From NCBI GenBank assembly GCA_016218095.1, contig JACREV010000103.1:1-12741 (forward strand): a DNA stretch of 12,741 nt, written 5' to 3'. The position numbers and the translations under genes were made by a program. This document shows, in pieces, positions 7,318 to 12,741 of this stretch. This DNA is from Deltaproteobacteria bacterium. Its GTDB lineage: Bacteria > Desulfobacterota > GWC2-55-46. The notes beneath the pieces are model-generated. The model worked only from the letters and a program-made list of their open reading frames with translations, ran no database searches and was not told the DNA's origin. Numbering within the stretch: the first letter of the stretch is position 1; each line of letters opens with the position of its first letter.

Positions 7318-7347
7318 TTGACAGTAGAGCTGACCGGCTATTATCAT
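7318..7347 (+). promoter_or_regulatory. Probable promoter reading into the hairpin element and the small coiled-coil gene
   Basis: A perfect TTGACA (7318-7323) is followed after 18 bases by TATCAT (7342-7347). The segment GGCTTGACAG plus CGGCTATTATCATT is nearly the same as in the efflux operon promoter at 5497-5525, differing by one base in internal spacing. The predicted start near 7354 falls at the edge of the hairpin element, so the element would form most of a leader of about 170 bases for the gene at 7524. Confidence 0.5.
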
Positions 7348-7348
7348 T

Positions 7349-7501
7349 AGCAGGGTGTTGAAAAACACCCTGCTAAGCAATCCATGGATGGATTGCCAAA
7401 TTGCGAGGCTTGAAAAATCGAGCAATTTGTGAGATTTGGCCGAATTAACTTCGGCCAAATCGTAGTTGAAAAAGCCATGGACGGACTTTTTCAACATCCT
7501 G
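7349..7501. mobile_element. MITE-like non-autonomous element built of five consecutive hairpins
   Basis: The ends form near-perfect terminal inverted repeats: CAGGGTGTTGAAAAA (7351-7365) against the reverse complement of 7487-7501 (14 of 15 match). Inside and overlapping the ends are five tandem stem-loops. Stem 1 is 7349-7359/7364-7374 (11 bp, GAAA loop). Stem 2 is 7377-7384/7389-7396 (8 bp). Stem 3 is 7398-7404/7422-7428 (7 bp). Stem 4 is 7433-7444/7450-7461 (12 bp). Stem 5 is 7465-7474/7486-7495 (10 bp). There is no transposase and no clear target-site duplication, so mobility would depend on a transposase elsewhere. No T run follows any stem, so termination is not obvious. A structured RNA leader is the alternative reading. 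Confidence 0.6.
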
Positions 7502-7523
7502 TTGGATATAAGAGGAGGCATCC

Positions 7524-7838
7524 ATGGGTTTCTGGGACAATGTGAACGACGAGCTTAAAAAAGCGGTCGAAGAGGGCTGGAGTGCGGTAAAGGAGAGCGC
7601 GAAGATCGGAAAGTTGCGTCTGCGCATCCACACCCTCCACAAGAAGGCCGAGAAGCACTTCACGGAGATCGGCGGCATAGTCTATGACTCCTCTAAGATA
7701 CCCTGGGAGAACCCCATCTCAAGGCCCGAGGTGCAGAAGCTCATCGAGGAGATTAGAAAGATAGAGGCCGAGACAGAGGCCCTTGAAAAGGAGATAGAGA
7801 CGCTCAAGAAGAAAGAGAAGCCCGGCGCGGGAAAATAA
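7524..7838 (+). CDS. Small soluble coiled-coil protein of unknown function
   Basis: This is a 104-residue, highly charged protein that I cannot assign to a named family. The N-terminal stretch (MGFWDNVNDELKKAVEEGW) is amphipathic. Residues about 25-50 (AKIGKLRLRIHTLHKKAEKH) lead into a short less helical segment with YDSSKIPWENP (about 53-63). The C-terminal 40 residues are a Lys/Glu coiled coil with regular Ile/Leu spacing. There is no signal peptide, membrane segment or cysteine. The layout resembles small bacterial coiled-coil proteins whose helical part is sometimes joined to a zinc ribbon; none is present here. The ATG at 7524 has a strong AGAGGAGG site at 7511-7518, five bases upstream, which makes the gene call firm. 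The probable promoter lies on the far side of the hairpin element. The next gene on this strand starts 188 bp downstream. Confidence 0.8.
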   Translation: MGFWDNVNDELKKAVEEGWSAVKESAKIGKLRLRIHTLHKKAEKHFTEIGGIVYDSSKIPWENPISRPEVQKLIEEIRKIEAETEALEKEIETLKKKEKPGAGK

Positions 7839-7870
7839 ATCCCGGCGTCAAGCCTTGAGAAGTTCCCTAA

Positions 7871-7912
7871 CCCCCCTCACCCTCCGCCCTCTCCCTCAAG
7901 GGGAGAGGGGAC
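7871..7912. repeat. C-rich/G-rich hairpin repeat, copy 2
   Basis: A perfect 9-bp stem CCCTCTCCC (7887-7895) / GGGAGAGGG (7901-7909) has a five-base loop and a C-rich left flank (CCCCCCTCACCCTCCG). It resembles the units at 2672-2710 and 10007-10077 in architecture. It lies just after the small coiled-coil gene and might weakly terminate it, but no T run follows. Confidence 0.6.
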
Positions 7913-7968
7913 TATAAAAGAACACCCTCGTTTAGGACACACGCCTTTCGCGCCCTTCGCATCCCGTC

Positions 7969-7998
7969 TTGCAACCTTCCTTGAAAAAATGATATTTT
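7969..7998 (+). promoter_or_regulatory. Possible promoter of the antiporter gene
   Basis: TTGCAA (7969-7974), 18 bases, then TATTTT (7993-7998). Both boxes deviate from consensus, but the location upstream of the ATG at 8027 is suitable. A short GCCC/GGGC hairpin (8006-8017) and no Shine-Dalgarno lie between this site and the ATG. Confidence 0.25.
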
Positions 7999-8026
7999 GA
8001 CCTTATGCCCTTCTGGGCGCCCCCTC

Positions 8027-10000
8027 ATGGAGAACATACCTCTTCTAAAAGACATAGTCATTCTGATGGCGATCTCGGTCCCCCTCTCGATACTCTTGAC
8101 GAGGGTGGGGTTGCCGACCGTCATCGGCTTTCTTGTGACCGGCGTCATCATCGGCCCCTACGGGTTCGGGCTTGTCACCGAGATAGGCACGGTCGAGACC
8201 CTCTCGCAGATAGGCATCGTCCTCCTCCTCTTCACCATAGGGCTCGAGTTCTCGATAACGAGGATGCTGTCGCTCCGACGGGAGGGGATACTCGGGGGCG
8301 GCTTTCAGGTGGGCATCACCGTACTTGTCGTCTTCGCCGTCGGGATACTCCTCGGCTACCCGATGCAGGTCTCGCTCCTCCTCGGCTTCATCATCTCGCT
8401 TTCATCGACGGCCATAGTCCTTAAGCTCCTCCTTGACAAGGGCGAGGTCAACTCCCCGCACGGGAACCTCTCGGTCGGCATACTCATCTTCCAGGACCTC
8501 TGCGTCGTCTTGATGGTCATGGTGATACAGTCGATCGGAGGGAAGAGCGGCGCGTCGACCATGGAGATAGCGCGCGGGCTCGGGGTCTCCATAATAGCCT
8601 TCTTCATCATCGTCATCGCCGTCACATATCTCATCCCCAGGCTCTTCAACCAGGTAGTGAAGCTCAGGAACCGCGAGGTCTTCATATTGACGATAGTCCT
8701 CGTCTGCCTGGGGACCGCGCTCGTCACTTCCCTCTTCGGCCTCTCGCTCGCGCTGGGCGCGTTCATCGCCGGGCTCGCCATATCCGAGTCCGAATACTCG
8801 GACCAGATCGTCGCCGACGTCATCCCCTTCAGGGACACCTTCTCGTCCCTCTTTTTCATCTCCATCGGCATGCTCCTCGATTTCAACTACCTCATCTCCA
8901 ACCTCCCGGTCATAGCCGGGGTCGTCGTGGTCATCATCGCGGTGAAGTCGCTCGCGCTCGTGGGCGTGGGGCAGATACTCAGGTATCCCTTGAGGCTCTC
9001 GATAGCCGCGGGCCTCAACCTCGCGCAAATTGGCGAGTTCTCTTTCATACTCATAAAGATGGGAGACGACTTCGGGTTCATCAGCGGTGGGCTCTATCAG
9101 GGGCTCCTCGCCTCCACGATAATCACGATGGCCGCGACCCCGTTCATATTCCAGAGGTCGTCGAAGATAGCGCTCGGCGTCGGCAGGCGCTTCGGCGCTC
9201 GCGCGCGCGAGGGCGCGAAAAAATCCGCCTTTTCAAACCATGTGATCATCGTCGGCTTCGGCGTGAACGGACGGAACCTCGCGCGAGTCCTTAAAGAGAC
9301 CGGGATAACCCACGTAATAATGGACATGAACATGGAGCGGGTGCGGGAGGCGAAGTCCGGCGGGCACAGGGCGGTTTTCGGCGACGCATCCCACCCGGAG
9401 GTGATAAAGGCCCTTGGCGTTCACACCGCCAAGATGGTCGTCGTGGCGATATCCGACCCGATAAGCACGAGGAGGATTGTAAAGACCTCGCGCGACCAGA
9501 ACCCGGCGGTCTCGATACTCGTCCGGACCCGTTACCTCCGGGAGGTAGAGGACCTCTACAGGCTCGGCGCGAACCAGGTCATACCCGAGGAGTTCGAGAC
9601 CTCGGTCGAGATATTCGCGCGCGTGCTCCGGGACTACCGCATCCCCGGGAACATCATCCAGAACCAGATAGACCTCATAAGGCAGGAAGGGTACGCGATG
9701 TTCCGGAACCCGTCGATAGCCGGCGAGAGGCTGACGAAATTGACGGCGATACTCGAGAAGACCGTGATGGACACGTTCTATGTGGACAAGGGGTGCATGG
9801 TCGCCGGCAAGACGCTCGCCGCGCTGGACCTGAGAAAAAAGGCCGGGGCGACGATCATTGCGATAGTCAGGAAGGGCGAGGCCCGGACCAACCCTCCGGC
9901 GGACTATCTTATCGAGGACGGCGACATACTCGTAATCCTCGGGAGCCACGCTCAGTTGAACCAGGCGTTTGAGATGCTCAATGAAAAGTGCCCGGCGTGA
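8027..10000 (+). CDS. Kef-type monovalent cation:proton antiporter (CPA2) with TrkA-N and TrkA-C domains
   Basis: This 657-residue inner-membrane antiporter exchanges K+ or Na+ for protons. The first 380 or so residues form a Na+/H+ exchanger domain of about 12-13 membrane helices. It includes the family motif FQDLCVV (155-161; the Gln-Asp pair lies in the ion path of CPA2 proteins) and GAFIAGLAISESEYS (244-258). A cytosolic TrkA-N (RCK/KTN) domain follows at about 404-520, with the nucleotide-binding GFGVNG (410-415) and Asp433 at the end of the next strand. A TrkA-C domain lies at about 565-645 (DYLIEDGDILVILGS). Nucleotides or other ligands bound by these domains gate transport in relatives. 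The ATG at 8027 is preferred over an in-frame TTG at 7997, which would add ten polar residues; neither has a clear ribosome site. The gene appears to stand alone. Ion specificity is not determinable here. Confidence 0.95.
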   Translation: MENIPLLKDIVILMAISVPLSILLTRVGLPTVIGFLVTGVIIGPYGFGLVTEIGTVETLSQIGIVLLLFTIGLEFSITRMLSLRREGILGGGFQVGITVLVVFAVGILLGYPMQVSLLLGFIISLSSTAIVLKLLLDKGEVNSPHGNLSVGILIFQDLCVVLMVMVIQSIGGKSGASTMEIARGLGVSIIAFFIIVIAVTYLIPRLFNQVVKLRNREVFILTIVLVCLGTALVTSLFGLSLALGAFIAGLAISESEYSDQIVADVIPFRDTFSSLFFISIGMLLDFNYLISNLPVIAGVVVVIIAVKSLALVGVGQILRYPLRLSIAAGLNLAQIGEFSFILIKMGDDFGFISGGLYQGLLASTIITMAATPFIFQRSSKIALGVGRRFGARAREGAKKSAFSNHVIIVGFGVNGRNLARVLKETGITHVIMDMNMERVREAKSGGHRAVFGDASHPEVIKALGVHTAKMVVVAISDPISTRRIVKTSRDQNPAVSILVRTRYLREVEDLYRLGANQVIPEEFETSVEIFARVLRDYRIPGNIIQNQIDLIRQEGYAMFRNPSIAGERLTKLTAILEKTVMDTFYVDKGCMVAGKTLAALDLRKKAGATIIAIVRKGEARTNPPADYLIEDGDILVILGSHAQLNQAFEMLNEKCPA

Positions 10001-10006
10001 CCCCTC

Positions 10007-10080
10007 CCAGCCTCCCCTTATAAAAAGGGGAGGAGTTTTAAAGCTCCCCTCCTTGACAAGGAGGGGCCGGGGGAGGTCGT
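10007..10080. repeat. C-rich/G-rich hairpin repeat, copy 3 (two hairpins)
   Basis: Two perfect 9-bp stems follow one another: CCTCCCCTT (10011-10019) / AAGGGGAGG (10025-10033), and CCCCTCCTT (10046-10054) / AAGGAGGGG (10058-10066), with the flank GCCGGGGGAGGTC. The first stem is followed by AGTTTT and may help terminate antiporter transcription. The second closely matches the reverse complement of the copy at 2672-2710. Confidence 0.7.
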
Positions 10081-10128
10081 CTTGCAAGGCCTTTTTGCAC
10101 ATGATTAAAGGTAATGTCCGTCCCAAAC

Positions 10129-10163
10129 AAAAACCCCCCTCCTAATCGGAGGGGGGTTTTTTT
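10129..10163. terminator. Bidirectional intrinsic terminator between convergent genes
   Basis: A perfect 14-bp stem pairs AAAAACCCCCCTCC (10129-10142) with GGAGGGGGGTTTTT (10148-10161) around a five-base loop (TAATC). It is followed by T residues on the plus strand and, read the other way, by a T run on the minus strand. It lies between the antiporter (plus) and the zinc-ribbon gene (minus), exactly where a shared terminator is expected. Confidence 0.9.
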
Positions 10164-10184
10164 CAACCCTTATATCGGATAATG

Positions 10185-10475
10185 CTATCTGTCTTCCGGC
10201 AGCTTATACCCCTTGCCGCCGAACTGTACGGCGTCCGGGTCCTCGCACCTCGGGGGCGAGACCGCATGCACGCCGCCGCACTTGGGGCACTTTCCGACGA
10301 ACGTCTTTAAAACAAAACCCTCGCCGCACCCCTGGCACTTTATTTTCAACCCCCCGTCCGGGATAGGAGCGTTCCGGACGGCCCCCCCGTGCGCCTGATA
10401 GACGAACTCTACAAGCTCAACACCTTCTGAAAACGGCCCGCCGCCGGACGGCCCGCAGCTTCCGCAATCACCCAC
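10185..10475 (-). CDS. Small zinc-ribbon protein of unknown function
   Basis: This 96-residue protein has seven cysteines: C4 and C7 in the N-terminal CGSCG motif, C47xxC50 and C63xxC66 forming a typical rubredoxin-like or zinc-ribbon knuckle pair (IKCQGCGEGF...GKCPKCGGVHAV), and C77 in PPRC. Between them, residues 18-42 carry a conserved-looking stretch (GVELVEFVYQAHGGAVRNAP, then IPDGG). There is no signal peptide or membrane segment. The start is a GTG at 10475, supported by GAGGAGG eight bases upstream. I do not recognise a named family, though similar short conserved hypothetical proteins seem familiar from anaerobic bacteria. The paired CxxC motifs suggest zinc binding; the extra CGSCG could be redox active or bind a second metal. 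It is transcribed alone, divergent from the large regulator and convergent with the antiporter. Confidence 0.82.
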   Translation of the reverse strand: MGDCGSCGPSGGGPFSEGVELVEFVYQAHGGAVRNAPIPDGGLKIKCQGCGEGFVLKTFVGKCPKCGGVHAVSPPRCEDPDAVQFGGKGYKLPEDR

Positions 10476-10535
10476 ACGAAAAACCTCCTCGATATTGAAA
10501 ATCTTTTGCTCAAAACCATTTGGACCAATTCTTTC

Positions 10536-10564
10536 AGGATACTACAAATGGCCCCGGCGTTCAA
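10536..10564 (-). promoter_or_regulatory. Possible promoter of the zinc-ribbon gene
   Basis: On the minus strand TTGAAC (10564-10559), 17 bases, then TATCCT (10541-10536). The predicted start near 10529 gives a leader of about 50 bases containing the GAGGAGG site. Confidence 0.35.
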
Positions 10565-10705
10565 TTGAAAATATTACCGCTTTCCCGGGCCCGCGCGTAT
10601 GACATTTCTCAAATGAGTCCTTGAGCCGAGCCGTTGCCTGACCGGACCCTCTATTTGCATTTTTTGTATTGATGTGATTTTTGCCTTCATTTTTGAAACC
10701 TATTT

Positions 10706-10734
10706 TTGACTATTTCATGCCTTTGAGATAGAAT
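10706..10734 (+). promoter_or_regulatory. Sigma-70-type promoter of the REC-PAS-GGDEF-EAL gene
   Basis: TTGACT (10706-10711), exactly 17 bases, then TAGAAT (10729-10734); each box matches five of six consensus bases. T-runs upstream could act as an UP element. The predicted start near 10741 leaves about 55 bases of leader and makes the in-frame TTG at 10745 an unlikely start. Confidence 0.6.
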
Positions 10735-10795
10735 AAGGACGATTTTGGAGAAAAAAGTCCATGCCCCGTCAAGCCGGATAAAAAAAGGCCGTACC

Positions 10796-12741
10796 ATGCT
10801 GGAAGAGACAAGGACCGAAGAAATCCCGCCACGCCTCGAAGACCTCCCCAGGACAGAGATACTCATCATAGAGGACAGCCCGGTACAGGCGGAGGCGCTC
10901 AAGAATACCCTCTCTGTAGCGGGCTACGAGGCCGCAATCGCCCATAACGGCTTCCGCGCGCTTGAGATGGTCAGGAAAAGACGCCCCTGTCTCGTCATAA
11001 GCGACATAGAGATGCCTTTGATCGACGGGTACGAGGTCTGCCGCGCCATAAAAAAGGACGACCAGCTCCGCGATATCCCCGTCATACTCCTCACCGTGCT
11101 CACCGACAAGACCGATATCATAAAGGGGCTCGACTCCGGCGCAGACGAGTACATCACCAAGCCTTATGACAAGGGCCTCCTCCTCTCGGCGATCGACCGC
11201 CTCCTCTCGGGGGCTGAAGAGGGGAGGATAACCGAGACCGCCCGGGGCCTCGAGGTCGAGATAGACGCGAAAAGGCACGTCATCACCGCCGGGAGAAAGG
11301 AGATAATGGAGGTCCTCCTTTCGACCTACGAAAACGCGATGAACCAGTACCGCAAGCTCTTCGAGACCGAATGCGCCCTGCAGGAGCTGAACGAGACGCT
11401 CGAGGAGAAGGTCCGGCTGAGGACCGCCGAGCTCCAGGCCGAGATAAACGAGAGGAAGAGGGCCGAGCAGGAGGTAAGGAAGCTCTCGGCGATAATCGAG
11501 CAGAGCGCGAACGTCGTCTTCGTCACGGACGCGGGCGGCCTTATCCAGTTCGTGAACCCCATGTTCGAAAAGATTACCGGGTACAATGGGTCCGAGGCGA
11601 TAGGCAGGACGCCATGGGACCTTCTGACGGACACAGAGCTTAGGGACGACACCCGCCACATTTGGGAGAGCGTGCTCCAGGGCAAGGCCTGGAGCGGGGT
11701 GCTTAAAAAAGAAAAGAAGGACGGCCTGGAATACTGGGTGGAGAGCGTGATAACGCCCTTAAGGAACGAATCCGACGAGATAACCGGGTACCTTGCCGTC
11801 CAGGAGGACGTCACCGAGAAGAGGCAGGCCTCGGCGAGGATAAAGTACCTCGCCCAGTACGACCCGGTGACGGGTCTCCTCAACCGGGCGCGGTTCTTCT
11901 CCCGTCTCGAAGAGACCCTCTCTTACAACCGCGCCCCGGGATGCGCCTACTCCCTCCTTGTGGCGAACATAGACAGGTTCAAGCTCATAAACGACGCCTA
12001 CGGGCACAACACCGGAGACGAGGTCTTGAAAAGTGTCGCGAGGCTCCTGCTGACGCTCTTTGAGTCCATCTCCCTTGCCCGGCCAGAGCGCGCCGGCGAG
12101 GCGCTCATGAGCCGCCTTGGGGCCGACGAGTTCGCGGTCTTCTTCAGTTGCACAGGGAAGGACGAGGCGGCCTCCATCGCAGAGAGGATACGCGCCGGGG
12201 CGGAGACCATGTCCGCCTCGATACCCGAGAGGATAACGCTCAGCATCGGGGGCGCGTTCTATCCCGAGCATTCGGAGGACTCGACGGGCTTGCTCACCAA
12301 GGCGGACGCGGCCCTCTTCAGGGCAAAGACCCTCGGCAGGAACAGGTTCCACTTCTTTCAGGCCGAGGACCGCGACCTGGAGAACATGCATATAAAGCTC
12401 GCGTGGAAGAACCGCATAGTGAGCGCGATAGAGGACGACAGGTTCCAGCCCTGGTTCCAGCCCATCATGGACCTCAAGAGCAATTCGGTAAACCACTTCG
12501 AGGTGCTGGCGAGGATGCAGGACGAGACCGGCAAGATAGTCCTGCCGTCCAGGTTCATAGAGATCGCCGAGACGTTCGGCATAATAAACCATATAGACAG
12601 GATGATAATTGACAAGGCCTTCCGGATCAAGGACTTAAGGCCCCCGGACGGGATGACTTTCTCCATGAACATCTCGGGAAAGAACCTCGGGGACAACGAC
12701 TTCCTCTCCTTCCTGAAGGGCAGGATAGCCGGGGCCGGGGA
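10796..12741 (+). CDS. Response regulator with REC, PAS, GGDEF and EAL domains (c-di-GMP turnover; C-terminus beyond the window)
   Basis: The first 648 residues of a cytoplasmic hybrid regulator are present. The REC domain spans about 20-138, with acidic pair Glu26-Asp27, phosphoacceptor Asp70 (VISDIEMP), Thr100 and Lys122 (TKPYD). A short linker is followed by a coiled coil (about 190-230). The PAS domain is at about 228-342 and ends in VQEDVTEKRQ. A GGDEF domain follows (about 348-520), with NIDRFKLINDAYGH at 391-404 and the signature as GADEF (442-446). The usual RxxD inhibitory site is absent (Ala433 and Ala436 at the R and D positions). The EAL domain begins near 540: FQPWFQPIMDL, EVLAR (569-573, fits ExLxR) and SMNIS with Asn625; its later metal ligands lie off the window. 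The ATG at 10796 has AAAGG seven bases upstream and fits the promoter. No sensor kinase is adjacent, so the phosphodonor is unknown. It likely controls c-di-GMP, with net activity uncertain. Confidence 0.95.
   Translation, partial: MLEETRTEEIPPRLEDLPRTEILIIEDSPVQAEALKNTLSVAGYEAAIAHNGFRALEMVRKRRPCLVISDIEMPLIDGYEVCRAIKKDDQLRDIPVILLTVLTDKTDIIKGLDSGADEYITKPYDKGLLLSAIDRLLSGAEEGRITETARGLEVEIDAKRHVITAGRKEIMEVLLSTYENAMNQYRKLFETECALQELNETLEEKVRLRTAELQAEINERKRAEQEVRKLSAIIEQSANVVFVTDAGGLIQFVNPMFEKITGYNGSEAIGRTPWDLLTDTELRDDTRHIWESVLQGKAWSGVLKKEKKDGLEYWVESVITPLRNESDEITGYLAVQEDVTEKRQASARIKYLAQYDPVTGLLNRARFFSRLEETLSYNRAPGCAYSLLVANIDRFKLINDAYGHNTGDEVLKSVARLLLTLFESISLARPERAGEALMSRLGADEFAVFFSCTGKDEAASIAERIRAGAETMSASIPERITLSIGGAFYPEHSEDSTGLLTKADAALFRAKTLGRNRFHFFQAEDRDLENMHIKLAWKNRIVSAIEDDRFQPWFQPIMDLKSNSVNHFEVLARMQDETGKIVLPSRFIEIAETFGIINHIDRMIIDKAFRIKDLRPPDGMTFSMNISGKNLGDNDFLSFLKGRIAGAG

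Larger units (their letters stand above)
7192..7523. other. Divergent intergenic region (332 bp)
   Basis: It holds a minus-strand promoter for folD (7225-7254), a plus-strand promoter (7318-7347) and a five-hairpin MITE-like element (7349-7501). The remaining stretch, about 7255-7317, shows nothing I can identify. Short open frames across the hairpins are palindrome artefacts. Confidence 0.6.
10476..10795. other. Divergent promoter region (320 bp), no gene seen
   Basis: It holds a putative minus-strand promoter for the zinc-ribbon gene and a strong plus-strand promoter for the response regulator. Between about 10650 and 10740 the sequence turns markedly AT-rich with several T5-T6 runs, unlike the rest of the window. 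No coding sequence or stable RNA hairpin array is supported. Confidence 0.6.

Noticed and set aside
7349..7501. CRISPR array or riboswitch in the hairpin cluster
   Set aside because: The hairpins differ in sequence and length, there are no regularly spaced identical repeats, and I recognise no riboswitch core.
9233..10126. Antisense frame opposite the 3' end of the antiporter
   Set aside because: It begins in the repeat and terminator region and runs through the antiporter; the sense frame has clear TrkA domains.
10745..10795. Longer start (TTG at 10745) for the response regulator, with AAGGA five bases upstream
   Set aside because: The predicted transcript would start only about four bases before it and would not contain the AAGGA; the ATG at 10796 has its own AAAGG. 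It is not excluded if another promoter is used.
11759..12592. Long antisense frames opposite the GGDEF-EAL gene
   Set aside because: They mirror codon bias of the plus-strand gene, show no domain features and lack ribosome sites.

Overview
The window is a GC-rich chromosomal segment from a Gram-negative (two-membrane) bacterium. A TolC-like outer-membrane protein, a periplasmic adaptor and a MacB-type ABC pair argue for two membranes. MetV next to FolD points to folate-linked one-carbon (Wood-Ljungdahl-type) metabolism. The genes use ATA (Ile) and AGG (Arg) heavily despite the high GC, and the gaps carry short palindromic dispersed repeats. By recollection this combination suits Desulfobacterota (former Deltaproteobacteria), Nitrospirota or related uncultured lineages; this is inference and no marker gene is present. 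I see no rRNA, tRNA, CRISPR array, transposase or phage gene.

Layout. Positions 1-7191 are all on the minus strand. Read in transcription order they are: folD and metV (7191-5634); a promoter and four efflux genes (5465-570), namely TolC-like protein, adaptor, a 377-bp repeat-filled gap, ABC ATPase and ABC permease; and the start of an AcuC-type deacetylase that runs off the left edge (490-1). Positions 7192-7523 form a divergent intergenic region with a promoter on each strand and a 151-bp MITE-like element made of five consecutive hairpins. To its right on the plus strand are a small coiled-coil protein (7524-7838) and a Kef-type CPA2 cation/proton antiporter with TrkA-N and TrkA-C domains (8027-10000). 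A strong bidirectional terminator (10129-10163) separates the antiporter from a convergent small zinc-ribbon protein (10475-10185). A second divergent promoter region (10476-10795) leads to a large REC-PAS-GGDEF-EAL response regulator that runs off the right edge.

How the parts fit. The four efflux genes should form one tripartite pump: ATPase and permease in the inner membrane, adaptor in the periplasm, TolC-like channel in the outer membrane. FolD and MetV act on neighbouring steps of the tetrahydrofolate one-carbon path, but the MetF catalytic subunit expected beside MetV is absent here. The antiporter and the c-di-GMP regulator look like independent single-gene units.

Most of the window is ordinary, recognisable coding sequence. 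The less ordinary items are the five-hairpin element between a promoter and its gene, a near-identical promoter at two loci, the repeat-interrupted efflux operon, the metF-less folD-metV pair, a GADEF variant in the cyclase domain, and two small conserved-looking proteins of unknown function. I found no convincing new defence or mobile system.
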